Translations under genes and position numbers: made by a program
The notes under the pieces: model-generated
The model's input: only the letters and a program-made list of their open reading frames with translations
Database searches by the model: none
What the model was told of the DNA's origin: nothing
Part shown: piece after piece, positions 37,239 to 45,451 of the stretch
How the letters are laid out: each line of letters opens with the position of its first letter
Numbering within the stretch: position 1 is the stretch's first letter
NCBI GenBank assembly: GCA_902500995.1
Contig: CABVSR010000007.1
Span: 110,878 to 174,877, forward strand
Source: an uncultured Nitrospira sp.
GTDB lineage: Bacteria > Nitrospirota > Nitrospiria > Nitrospirales > Nitrospiraceae
Length of the DNA: 64,000 nt
Direction of reading: 5' to 3'

Positions 37239-37493
37239 ATGACTTTAGATCGTCTCGACGCCCTTGAAATTCGGATTCGTGATCTCGTGAAACTCGTGCA
37301 GGATCTCAAGCGAAAGAACACCTCGCTGGAGGACGAACTTCGTTTGGCGCGTGAACGGGTCGCCGTGCGCGACGACGAAAACCGGCGCTGGGAGCAGGAG
37401 CGCCTCGATATCCGATCCCGGATCGAAAAGGTGCTCGGCGAAATTGATTTGCTGGAGTGCCTGGATGAATCCAAGGAGGTGGCGTTTGACTAA
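37239..37493 (+). CDS. Short coiled-coil protein, ZapB-like
   Basis: The 84-residue, fully charged helix (LDALEIRIRDLVKLVQDLKRKNTSLEDELRLARERV) shows heptad spacing throughout. Its position just before zapA and its length suggest a ZapB-like cell-division helper that binds the FtsZ-associated layer. GAGG precedes the ATG. The stop overlaps the zapA start by 8 bp. The family assignment rests on context and coiled-coil form, since such proteins share little sequence. Confidence 0.75.
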   Translation: MTLDRLDALEIRIRDLVKLVQDLKRKNTSLEDELRLARERVAVRDDENRRWEQERLDIRSRIEKVLGEIDLLECLDESKEVAFD

Positions 37494-37782
37494 AACCATT
37501 GATGTGGAAATCTATGGCCAGCGGTATGCCGTGAATGGCGAGGCCGACGAATCCTATGTGAGGCAGATCGCCGACATTGTTGATAAACAAATGAAACAGG
37601 TGGCGGCAGGAATGCGGTCAGCCACCCCAGCCAAGTTGGCGGTCCTTGCCGCCTTCAACCTGGCGCATGAATTGCTGGAATCGGAACGGCGGTTCCGGCA
37701 GGGTGAAGCGGATGCGGACCGGCGCGTGGCATCCCTCATGGAATCGATCGATCAACAGATGCCATCCATCCTATCGCGGTGA
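37486..37782 (+). CDS. zapA: Cell division protein ZapA
   Basis: The 98-residue FtsZ-associated protein has the ZapA pattern: VEIYGQRYAVNGEADESYVRQIADIVDKQM, then AVLAAFNLAHELLE and a C-terminal coiled coil. The start is a TTG at 37486, fixed by a near-perfect ribosome-binding site AAGGAGGT at 37473-37480. It overlaps the end of the upstream gene by 8 bp, implying coupled translation. A structured non-coding RNA and rny follow. Confidence 0.85.
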   Translation: MTKTIDVEIYGQRYAVNGEADESYVRQIADIVDKQMKQVAAGMRSATPAKLAVLAAFNLAHELLESERRFRQGEADADRRVASLMESIDQQMPSILSR

Positions 37783-37994
37783 GTTTCGCCTTGCTTTCAC
37801 TCCACTCCTTTGTTATCGTTTCGCCATTGTATTGACCTGAGGGTCAACAAGAGCAGGAGAAGAAAGGACGCTGCGATTAAGGACGGAAAATCTGACGACG
37901 GTATTTGAGCTCTAAACATATGGAATCTCTGGTTTTTGTGCTGCTGTTGAGTGTGGTCGTGATTGCATGGGTGAATGAGAAGGCTTGGGCTGCT

Positions 37995-38180
37995 CTCCCC
38001 GTGCGACAGGTGTGTCATCAACCGAGGCTGATGTTCCGGACCCAGAGGCGTACGAGTGGCTGGGGGCGTTCCCCGTGGCTTGAGTCTGCCACAGTTCGAA
38101 CGAGGCGGCTGAGGTCCGCTTCTCTGCGAGCTGGCCTAAGAAATGTTTCGGGTCGAGGCCGACCACTCCTGCACTTGAAG
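37995..38180 (+). ncRNA. ssrS: Probable 6S RNA
   Basis: The 550-bp gap between zapA and rny has no convincing gene but can fold into a long hairpin of 6S type. GTGC-AGG at 38001-38010 pairs with CCTGCAC at 38168-38174 (3-base bulge), closing ~174 nt. CGGACCCAG (38037-38045) pairs with CTG-A-GGTCCG (38109-38118). Inside lie GTGGC/GCCAC and GGGG/CCCC hairpins. GCCTAAGAAAT on the 3' side resembles the bubble strand of known 6S RNA. 6S RNA is often downstream of zapA, and binds RNA polymerase holoenzyme. Ends are approximate; a covariance-model search would decide. Confidence 0.5.
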
Positions 38181-38333
38181 TAGCGACGCGATTCCATACG
38201 GCGGTTTCACTGGCTCACGCAGTCGGGTTCCTTCCTGTCTAGCCATCCCTTGCCTTCAGTTCCTGCTTCCTTCTAACACTGGCTGCGATCATTTGCAGGG
38301 TGACAGTGTGACTGTCCCACTGCCGTAAGGGAG

Positions 38334-39911
38334 GTGGTTCCCATTTCTCTCAGCGTTGTTGCGTACATTATTGTCGGATTACTTGGAGCGGTATTGGGCG
38401 CCGGTCTGTATGAAGTGCTGCGTCGACGGTCGGCAATCAGCAGACGGGCCGAGGCCGAAGATCAGTCAACGCAGATTGTGCAGACCGCTCAGCGCGAGGC
38501 GGAAACCCTCGTCAAAGAAGCCAAGCTGGAAGCGAAGGACCTCGTCTTTCAAGCACGAATCGAACTGGAAAAGGAACAGAAAGCGAAACTCGCCGAGGTC
38601 TCCAATATGGAACGGCGGGTCTCTCAGCGCGAAGAGGGGTTGGACCGGAAGGTCGGTTTGCTCGAGAAGCGCGACCAGGAGGCACTCAAGCGGGAGCAGG
38701 AGCTGCTCAAGCGGGAAGACGTTCTGACTCAGAAAGATGCGGCCTGCGCGCAGGCGCTCAAGCAGCATCGCGAGGCGCTCGAGCGGGTGGCCGGTCTCAC
38801 GGCCGAAGAAGCCAAGCGGCAATTGATTCAGGAAATGGATAGTCAGGCCCGCTTGGAGGCGGCCGGGTTGGCGAAGCGTCTGCTCGAAGAAGCGAAAGAA
38901 AACGCCGACCGTGAGGCGCGGGAAATCATTGCCTCTTCGATTCAACGCGTCACGCGGGATTATGTGAATGAGGCCACGATTTCAGTCGTGCCGATCGCCA
39001 ATGATGCGATGAAGGGCCGGATTATCGGCCGTGAAGGGCGGAATATCCGTGCCATCGAGGCGGCGACGGGTATCGATCTCATTATTGACGAGACGCCTGA
39101 GGCCGTCATTATCTCGGGCTTCGACCCGCTTCGCCGCGAGATTGCCAAGGTGTCGCTCGAGCGGCTGATGCACGATGGCCGGATCCACCCGACCCGCATT
39201 GAAGAGATCGTCGAAAAGGTGAAGGTCGATATCGAAAAGCTGATGATCGAAGAGGCGGAAAAGGTCATCTTCGAAGTCGGCTTGTCCGATTTTCATCCCG
39301 AGTTGGTCAAGGTGCTGGGGCGGCTCAAATATCGCACGAGCTACGGGCAGAACAATTTGTACCATGCTCGCGAGGCCGCCTACATCTGCGGCATCATGGC
39401 CTCGGAATTGAAACTCGACGTGAAACTCGCCAAGCGGGGCGCACTCCTGCATGACATCGGCAAAGCGGTCAGTCACGAAGAAGAAGGTCCGCATGCCATG
39501 CTGGGCGCGGAGATCGCCAAGAAATACGGCGAGAGCGCCAAGGTCGTCAATGCCATCGCGGCGCATCACGAGCAGGTCGAGCCGATTTGCCCGGAGACGG
39601 TGCTGGTTGCCGCGGCGGAAGCGCTGTCGGCTGCGCGGCCGGGCGCTCGCCGTGAAGCGTTGGAGTCGTACGTGAAGCGTTTGGAAAAGTTGGAGTCGCT
39701 GGCGACCGTCCACAAGGGCGTGCAAAAGGCGTATGCCATTCAAGCTGGACGGGAGATTCGGGTGATCGTGAAACAGGAAGACCTGACGGATCCGGAATGT
39801 TTTCAGCTCTCCCGGGATCTGGCCAAAAAAATTGAGCAGGAGCTGACCTATCCGGGACAAATCAAGGTCACGGTGATCCGGGAAAGCCGCTTCGTCGATT
39901 TCGCAAAATGA
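38334..39911 (+). CDS. rny: Ribonuclease Y
   Basis: The ~525-residue membrane-anchored endoribonuclease initiates mRNA decay. It has an N-terminal membrane helix (VVAYIIVGLLGAVLGAGLYEV), a long coiled coil (~30-200), a KH domain (AMKGRIIGREGRNIRAIEAATG) and an HD domain with LLHDIGKA and AIAAHHEQVEP. The only standard start codon in frame is the GTG at 38334, which overlaps the ribosome-binding site GGGAGG. The better-spaced codon is an ATT at 38343, eight bases after GGAGG; a rare ATT start is possible. Confidence 0.93.
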   Translation: MVPISLSVVAYIIVGLLGAVLGAGLYEVLRRRSAISRRAEAEDQSTQIVQTAQREAETLVKEAKLEAKDLVFQARIELEKEQKAKLAEVSNMERRVSQREEGLDRKVGLLEKRDQEALKREQELLKREDVLTQKDAACAQALKQHREALERVAGLTAEEAKRQLIQEMDSQARLEAAGLAKRLLEEAKENADREAREIIASSIQRVTRDYVNEATISVVPIANDAMKGRIIGREGRNIRAIEAATGIDLIIDETPEAVIISGFDPLRREIAKVSLERLMHDGRIHPTRIEEIVEKVKVDIEKLMIEEAEKVIFEVGLSDFHPELVKVLGRLKYRTSYGQNNLYHAREAAYICGIMASELKLDVKLAKRGALLHDIGKAVSHEEEGPHAMLGAEIAKKYGESAKVVNAIAAHHEQVEPICPETVLVAAAEALSAARPGARREALESYVKRLEKLESLATVHKGVQKAYAIQAGREIRVIVKQEDLTDPECFQLSRDLAKKIEQELTYPGQIKVTVIRESRFVDFAK

Positions 39912-39921
39912 GCGAGTGGGT

Positions 39922-40701
39922 ATGAAAGTCCTGATGATCGGCGACATCATGGGCGAGCCCGGGCGGCGGTCCGTGGCTCGCCTTCTGCCGAAGCTCATTG
40001 CCAACCACTCCATCGATGTCGTGGTCGGCAACGGCGAAAACGTCGCCGGCGGATTCGGCATTACGGCTGAGCTGATGGATGATCTGTTCGACCTCGGGGT
40101 CTCGGTCATCACCACGGGGAATCACGCCTGGGATAAGAAAGAGATTTTGGACGTGTTTCCTCGTGAACCGCGTCTGCTGCGACCGGCCAACTACCCGCCG
40201 GGTGTGCCGGGTCGGGGCAGTTACATCTTCACGACACCGGGCGGGGAGTCGCTCGGTATTCTTCATCTCATGGGGCGGGCGTTTATGCCGACGATCGATT
40301 GCCCGTTCCAAGTTGCCAAGCGTGAGGTCGAGCGGCTCAAGGCACAGGTGCCGGCCATCGTGGTCGATATGCATGCCGAGGCCTCGTCTGAAAAGATGGC
40401 GATGGGACATTATCTCGATGGACTGGTCACGGTGGTGGCGGGAACGCATACCCATGTGCAGACAGCCGATGAACAGATTCTTCCCAAGGGTACGGCCTAC
40501 ATCACCGACATTGGGATGACCGGTCCGCTGCATTCGGTGATCGGCATCAAAAAAGAACTGGCCATTGAAAAGTTTCTCACTGGGATGCCCCGCCGGTTTG
40601 AGGTGGCGTCGGGCCCTGCGTTGTTCTGCGCCGTCCTCATTGACCTGGACGCCACCCTTGGCAAAGCCCGGTCGATCGAACGTCTACGGGTGATGGATTG
40701 A
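39922..40701 (+). CDS. YmdB/TIGR00282-type metallophosphoesterase
   Basis: The ~259-residue enzyme has the metal-ligand motifs GDIMGEPGRRSV, NGENVAGGFGIT, TTGNHAWDKKE and, near the end, TVVAGTHTHVQTAD. The family hydrolyses cyclic nucleotide phosphodiesters (YmdB in Bacillus acts on 2',3'- or 3',5'-cAMP). It directly follows rny, the same order seen in many bacteria. I take the ATG at 39922; a GTG at 39916 would add two residues. Confidence 0.9.
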   Translation: MKVLMIGDIMGEPGRRSVARLLPKLIANHSIDVVVGNGENVAGGFGITAELMDDLFDLGVSVITTGNHAWDKKEILDVFPREPRLLRPANYPPGVPGRGSYIFTTPGGESLGILHLMGRAFMPTIDCPFQVAKREVERLKAQVPAIVVDMHAEASSEKMAMGHYLDGLVTVVAGTHTHVQTADEQILPKGTAYITDIGMTGPLHSVIGIKKELAIEKFLTGMPRRFEVASGPALFCAVLIDLDATLGKARSIERLRVMD

Positions 40702-40738
40702 TCTCTCCGCGGCATCATGCCCTTCCGCTCAGTGAGAC

Positions 40739-42097
40739 ATGACCGGCCTCAATCTCGCGCCGCCGTTGTTGCTGTCCGTGTCCGATGTGACACGGCTCAT
40801 CAGGAATTCTCTCGAAGATCAATTTCAGGATATCTGGATCGAAGGTGAGATCTCGAATCTCCGTGCGCCCTCTTCCGGTCACCTCTATTTCACGCTGAAA
40901 GATATCCAGAGCCAGCTTCGCGCCGTTGTGTTTCGATCCAGCGCCATGCGGCTTCGATTTGCTCTTGAGGAAGGCCTGGCCGTGGTGGCGCGCGGGCGGA
41001 TTTCAGTCTACGAGCCGCGCGGCGAGTATCAACTGATCATTGACTCGCTCGAACCGAAGGGGGTCGGCGCGTTTCAACTGGCCTTCGAGCAGCTCAAGGA
41101 GCGGTTATCCAAGGAAGGGTTATTCGATGACACACGCAAACGGAGCTTGCCGCCATTCCCCGGGACAGTCGGTGTCGTCACGTCGCTGACTGGTGCGGCG
41201 ATCCGCGATATCGTCGCGGTGCTGCGGCGCCGTTGCCCTGTCGTGAATATTCTCATCGCCCCCGTGCCGGTTCAGGGGGAGGGAGCCGGCGCGTCTATCG
41301 CGGAGGCGATCGGCCTCTTGAGCGACATGCCTCAAGTAGAGGTGCTGATTGTCGGGCGCGGGGGCGGAGCTTCGGAAGATTTGTGGGCGTTTAACGAAGA
41401 AGTGGTGGTGCGTGCCATCGCCAGGTCCAGAGTCCCGGTGGTCTCCGCCGTGGGGCATGAAATCGATGTGACGCTCTCGGATTTTGCGGCGGACCATCGT
41501 GCAGCCACGCCCTCTGCAGCCGCGGAGGCCGTGGTGCCGGTGCTGGATGAAATCATGGGACGGCTGGAGGAACTGGACCGTCGCCTGCATCGGCTCGCCG
41601 ACACGATGCTTCAACTGCAGCGGCACCGGTTAGAGCGCTCGATCAGCGTCTTGGGCGAGACGCGTTTTCGGATTCAGGGGCAGGCCCAGCGACTCGATGA
41701 ACTTCGCGAGGGATTAACGCGCATCTTCACGGAACAACTGACCGCGCTGCATCGTGCAATGGTGGAGCGCTGGCATATGCTGCTTGCGCAGGGGCCGCGC
41801 GATCGGATTCAGCGCTCATTGGCCGTCATTCCCCAGTTGTGCAAGCGCCTCGAGCAGGAAGCCCGGCGCGGCCTTCTGTCCAAACGGCAGTCAGTCGGGA
41901 TGCAAGTGGCCGCGCTCGATGCCCTGAGTCCATTGGCTATTCTCACGCGCGGGTTCAGCATCGTCCACGCCTTGTCGGACGGACGCATCGTGCGGCGGGC
42001 GTCCGATGTCGTGGTGGGTGACTCGGTGCAGATCACGCTTGCTGAAGGCCAATTGCTCTGTCATGTCGACAAGGTGTCGCCCGCGTCGATCACTTGA
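40739..42097 (+). CDS. xseA: Exodeoxyribonuclease VII large subunit
   Basis: The 452-residue large subunit of ExoVII, which degrades single-stranded DNA. Recognised from the N-terminal OB fold (FQDIWIEGEISNLRAPSSGHLYFTLKD), the nuclease-domain segments GTVGVVTSLTGAAIRDI and GRGGGASEDLWAFNEE, the ISAVGHEIDVTLSDFAADHRAATPSAAAE-type region and a coiled-coil C-terminal part. The small subunit gene follows 58 bp later. Confidence 0.94.
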   Translation: MTGLNLAPPLLLSVSDVTRLIRNSLEDQFQDIWIEGEISNLRAPSSGHLYFTLKDIQSQLRAVVFRSSAMRLRFALEEGLAVVARGRISVYEPRGEYQLIIDSLEPKGVGAFQLAFEQLKERLSKEGLFDDTRKRSLPPFPGTVGVVTSLTGAAIRDIVAVLRRRCPVVNILIAPVPVQGEGAGASIAEAIGLLSDMPQVEVLIVGRGGGASEDLWAFNEEVVVRAIARSRVPVVSAVGHEIDVTLSDFAADHRAATPSAAAEAVVPVLDEIMGRLEELDRRLHRLADTMLQLQRHRLERSISVLGETRFRIQGQAQRLDELREGLTRIFTEQLTALHRAMVERWHMLLAQGPRDRIQRSLAVIPQLCKRLEQEARRGLLSKRQSVGMQVAALDALSPLAILTRGFSIVHALSDGRIVRRASDVVVGDSVQITLAEGQLLCHVDKVSPASIT

Positions 42098-42155
42098 CCC
42101 GACTCTGAGCGCAGGCAATAATAATGCGATTGATCGATGCCGAAAGGGAGTGCTT

Positions 42156-42404
42156 GTGGCGGCCGTAAAATTTGAATACGCGATGGCGAGACTGGAAACG
42201 ATCGTCGCCGAGCTTGAGAAGGGAGATCTTCCACTCGACGATTCGTTGAAGATTTTCGAGGAAGGCATTCGATTATCCAAGACCTGCCTCAAGATGCTGG
42301 AGGATGCCGAACGGAAGGTCGAGATTCTGGTGCAAGAGAAAGACGGGAAGAAGCGTCTGCAAGCCTTTTCTCCAGGCGAGGACGAGCCGGAGAACCAGCA
42401 ATAG
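42156..42404 (+). CDS. xseB: Exodeoxyribonuclease VII small subunit
   Basis: The 82-residue helical protein has the XseB signature FEYAMARLETIVAELEKGDLPLDDSLKIFEEG. The start is a GTG at 42156 with AGGGAG six bases upstream; the frame is open further upstream but without a start signal. It pairs with XseA to form the active nuclease. Confidence 0.9.
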   Translation: MAAVKFEYAMARLETIVAELEKGDLPLDDSLKIFEEGIRLSKTCLKMLEDAERKVEILVQEKDGKKRLQAFSPGEDEPENQQ

Positions 42405-42410
42405 CCGTCT

Positions 42411-43226
42411 ATGTCCTGCGCGGGCGGCGAATCGCCCGCGACCATCATCGTCGAACGTCCTCGCCTGCGTATGACCCAGAAAATTCGGCCACAAGGGGAA
42501 CGGCTTGATCGTGCGCTGGTCAGCCGGGGTCTCGTCGCCAGTCGGGAGGATGCAGCCCGCCTGATCCTGGCCGGACTGGTCCGTGTGGACGGTGTCGTCA
42601 CCGACAAGGCGGCCAAACCGACCAGGCCTGGCGCGCTGGTGGAGGTGACGGGAGCGAGTTCCCCTTATGTGGGGCGTGGCGGAGAAAAGCTGGCCGGGGC
42701 GCTGGATCGATTTCAGCTCGATCCGGGCGGGATGATCTGTTTGGATGTCGGTTGTTCGACCGGAGGTTTTACCGATTGTCTGCTGCAGCGAGGAGCAACC
42801 CGCGTATATGCGGTCGATGTGGGGTATGGGCAGTTCGAGTGGCGGCTCAGGCAGGACCCTCGAGTTGTGCTGATGGAACGGACCAATGTCCGGTATCTTG
42901 AACCGGGGGCGATCCCTGAACCGATCGACCTGATCGTGATCGATGTCTCGTTCATTTCCCTCACCCTCGTGTTGCCTTCCGTGATCGCGTTTCTCGCCGC
43001 ATCCGGTTCCATCATCACCCTGATCAAGCCGCAGTTTGAGGTGGGCAAAGGGCTCGTCGGGCGGGGAGGGGTCGTGCGGGATGACGGGTTGCGAGAGTCG
43101 ACGGTGGAGAAAGTGGCGGGCTGCGCAGCGCATCTCGGGTTGGAGTTGGCAGGCCGCATGGAATCTCCGATCGAAGGCCGCAAAGGCAACCGCGAATTCC
43201 TCGCATGGTTCCGCCGCCCGCTCTGA
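42411..43226 (+). CDS. tlyA: TlyA-family 16S/23S rRNA 2'-O-methyltransferase
   Basis: The 271-residue protein has an N-terminal S4 RNA-binding domain (GERLDRALVSRGLVASREDAARLILAGLVRVDG) and an FtsJ-type methyltransferase domain with motif I LDVGCSTGGFTDCLLQRGA, IDVSFISL and IKPQFEVGKGLVGRGGVV, which matches TlyA proteins. In mycobacteria TlyA methylates rRNA and affects capreomycin sensitivity. It starts 6 bp after xseB, so the two are an operon. A second ATG at 42471 would give a shorter form; neither has a strong ribosome-binding site. Confidence 0.9.
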   Translation: MSCAGGESPATIIVERPRLRMTQKIRPQGERLDRALVSRGLVASREDAARLILAGLVRVDGVVTDKAAKPTRPGALVEVTGASSPYVGRGGEKLAGALDRFQLDPGGMICLDVGCSTGGFTDCLLQRGATRVYAVDVGYGQFEWRLRQDPRVVLMERTNVRYLEPGAIPEPIDLIVIDVSFISLTLVLPSVIAFLAASGSIITLIKPQFEVGKGLVGRGGVVRDDGLRESTVEKVAGCAAHLGLELAGRMESPIEGRKGNREFLAWFRRPL

Positions 43227-43398
43227 CCGTGGCTCCCCGGCCCCGTCGCGGGCAGCCGTGCCCGAGGGATCGACCGAGGACGAAAACACTTTGAGGAAGC
43301 GGATAGAAGGTGTAGGCTGGGTTTTCGATCCTAGGGTCCGGGTGTGATGAGTTGATTTGCGGTTACGTTCGCGAGACGAAGGAGAGGCGAGGAGACGT

Positions 43399-44322
43399 AT
43401 GAAAGTTCTGGTGACCGGGGGGGCTGGATTTATCGGATCACATGTCGTGGATCGGTTGCTCCAAGAGGGGCATGATGTCGTGGTGGTCGATAATCTCGTC
43501 ACAGGGAAGCGAAAAAACGTTCCCAAGGCGGCGCAATTCTACAAACTGGACATCGAGAATCCGAAGTTGGAACGGGTCTTTCGCAATGAGCGGCCGTCGG
43601 TAGTCTTTCACCTCGCGGCGCAGATGAACGTGCGACGTTCCGTGGAAGATCCCCTGTTTGACGCCCAGGTGAATGTGCTGGGGACGCTGAATGTCTTGGA
43701 GCAGGCTTCCAAACATGGCGCGCGAAAAGTGATCTTTTCGTCATCCGGTGGAGCGATTTACGGAGAACAACTGGCCTTTCCCGCGCCCGAAACGCATGTG
43801 ACCCAGCCGCTCTCTCCCTATGGAATCAGCAAATTATGCGGCGAGCATTACCTGTCCTACTACCACCGGATGAGCGGCATCCAGGTGGTGAGTTTGCGCT
43901 ATGCCAACGTCTATGGACCTCGCCAGGATCCTGAAGGCGAAGCGGGCGTCGTGGCCATTTTCATTCAGAAAATGCTGCGCGGGGAGCAAGCCGTGGTCAA
44001 TGGAAACGGTCGCCAGACCCGGGATTTCGTCTTCGTCGAGGATGTCGTGGAGGCGAACTTGATGGCGATGGGCCCTCAGGTTGAAGGCGTGTACAACGTG
44101 GGGACCGGCGTGGAAACGTCGGTCAATGACCTATTCCGGATAGTTGTCGATTTGACCAAGGTTGAATTCAAGGAAGTCCATGGTCCGGCCAAGCGGGGCG
44201 AGCAAGCGCGGAGCGTGATTGATTGCACAAAATTGCAGCGCACGCTCGGGTGGGAGCCGAAGGTCGACTTGCGTGAAGGATTGCGGCGCACGGTGGAGTA
44301 TTTTCGCGACGGGCTCGGTTAG
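43399..44322 (+). CDS. NAD-dependent sugar-nucleotide epimerase (GalE-like)
   Basis: The 307-residue extended short-chain dehydrogenase starts at an ATG preceded by GGAGA. It has the NAD motif GGAGFIGSH, VVDNL, the catalytic SSGGAIYGE Ser, YGISK (Tyr-xxx-Lys) and RYANVYGPRQDPEGEAGVVAIF. This fits UDP-glucose 4-epimerase or related enzymes that make surface-sugar precursors. The exact substrate cannot be read from sequence. The region between tlyA and this gene (172 bp) shows nothing definite. Confidence 0.88.
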   Translation: MKVLVTGGAGFIGSHVVDRLLQEGHDVVVVDNLVTGKRKNVPKAAQFYKLDIENPKLERVFRNERPSVVFHLAAQMNVRRSVEDPLFDAQVNVLGTLNVLEQASKHGARKVIFSSSGGAIYGEQLAFPAPETHVTQPLSPYGISKLCGEHYLSYYHRMSGIQVVSLRYANVYGPRQDPEGEAGVVAIFIQKMLRGEQAVVNGNGRQTRDFVFVEDVVEANLMAMGPQVEGVYNVGTGVETSVNDLFRIVVDLTKVEFKEVHGPAKRGEQARSVIDCTKLQRTLGWEPKVDLREGLRRTVEYFRDGLG

Positions 44323-44329
44323 TCCCGGG

Positions 44330-44650
44330 TCAATAGCGGGGGACAGACGAATCGACCTGGACAGACCAGGCGTCGATGCCCCCAATCAGATTTTTCACGT
44401 TTCCAAACCCTTGCTGTAACAGAAATCCCGTCGCATCTGCGCTTCTCATTCCGTGGTGGCACACAGCGATAATTTCCGCATTACGATCCAATTTGCCAAG
44501 AGATTGCTGCAGTGTGGCCAGCGGCACCAAGACTGACCCTTCCAGCTTGGCAATGGCATATTCCCAAGGCTCTCGAACATCGACGAGTACAAGTTTGTCA
44601 CCTTTATCCAACCTCGATTTGAGTTCTGTGGGTGTAATTGTAAAGCTCAT
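44330..44650 (-). CDS. Rhodanese-domain sulfurtransferase
   Basis: A single-domain rhodanese of 106 residues. The active-site loop is CHHGMRS (Cys, with GMRS for anion binding), and DVREPWEYA gives the first strand-helix. It moves sulfane sulfur, usually in the cytoplasm. The start at 44650 has GGAGGG upstream. It converges with the epimerase gene. Confidence 0.88.
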   Translation of the reverse strand: MSFTITPTELKSRLDKGDKLVLVDVREPWEYAIAKLEGSVLVPLATLQQSLGKLDRNAEIIAVCHHGMRSADATGFLLQQGFGNVKNLIGGIDAWSVQVDSSVPRY

Positions 44651-45003
44651 GGCTGTCCCTCCAACTAGACTGAATGATCGGATCATAAGGAGCCGGAAAA
44701 GGGGTGTCAACCCTGGCTCCGATTGGTCTCAAGATGGGAAGGTTTCGGTCCGAAGAAGAGCAGTGGCCGCGGATAAGTCCTTCGTTTGAACGTCAAGGTG
44801 GAGAAATCCTGCCGGGCTGAGCCGGCCGTTTTTTGTTCGGTTGTGCAAATCCTGCCTGGTCCGGACCGGGGGATGAGCAGAGAAAATTTTGACGCAGAGA
44901 GTGTAAAGCATTGATTAACCGGATCTATTTGCTGACGGATGGCGGGTGCTGGCGTGGAAGGCGCTGAGTCAGCATGTATTTTGCTTAATCAGCCGGGGGC
45001 AAT
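44651..45003. other. Intergenic region upstream of cutA
   Basis: This 353-bp gap has no convincing gene. It holds a terminator-like hairpin with a T tract (44811-44834) and a possible promoter for cutA (TTGACG at 44889 with a weak -10 near 44912). The plus-strand segment 44711-44810 before the terminator could encode a small RNA, but that is speculative. Confidence 0.4.
44811..44834 (+). terminator. Rho-independent terminator-like hairpin
   Basis: GCCGG-GCTGAG-CCGGC is a perfect 5-bp stem, followed by CG and six T residues. No plus-strand gene ends just upstream, so what it terminates is unclear. Confidence 0.45.
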
Positions 45004-45333
45004 GTGGACGCGCAAAGTTCCGAGATCGTGGTGTTCGTTACCGCTTCCTCGAGTGAAGAAGCCGAGAAGATCGGTCGGATGCTTGTCGAATCCAGATTGG
45101 CTGCCTGCGCCAATGTGCTGAGCGGGATACGCTCAATTTTTCGATGGGACAACCGGATCGCGGTCGAAAATGAATGCCTGATGATCATCAAGACAACCCG
45201 GCGGCGTTATGCAGAGCTTGAAGCGCTGATCCTGCAGCATCACAGCTATTCGGTTCCGGAAATTATCGCGCTGCCGGTCATCGCCGGGTCTATCTCCTAC
45301 TTGAATTGGCTTAGGGTTGAGACAGATAAGTAG
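45004..45333 (+). CDS. cutA: Divalent-cation tolerance protein CutA
   Basis: The 109-residue trimeric cytoplasmic protein of the CutA1 family. The pattern FVTASSSEEAEKIGRMLVESRLAACANVLSGIRSIFRW, then ECLMIIKTTRRRYAELEALI and SVPEIIALPVIAGSISYLNWL, is diagnostic. The start is a GTG. The family binds Cu2+ in vitro and is linked to metal tolerance, though the cellular role is unsettled. Confidence 0.92.
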   Translation: MDAQSSEIVVFVTASSSEEAEKIGRMLVESRLAACANVLSGIRSIFRWDNRIAVENECLMIIKTTRRRYAELEALILQHHSYSVPEIIALPVIAGSISYLNWLRVETDK

Positions 45334-45368
45334 TTGATTCTAATATGTAAATTTTTCAAAACAAAGGG

Positions 45369-45397
45369 TTGACCATCGGACTTGAGATGGGTACACT
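45369..45397 (+). promoter_or_regulatory. Sigma70 promoter for M23 peptidase gene
   Basis: TTGACC-N17-TACACT has the ideal spacing and lies 55 bp before the start codon. Confidence 0.6.
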
Positions 45398-45451
45398 GCA
45401 AAAGTCGGTGGTTGTCGTTCAGAAGTTGTATCCGTAAGGGGGGAGCACCCT

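Noticed and set aside
37905..38183. 92-codon frame beginning with a hydrophobic, signal-like stretch between zapA and rny
   Set aside because: The rest is Arg/Ser-rich without pattern, and the region folds into a 6S-like RNA instead; not fully excluded.
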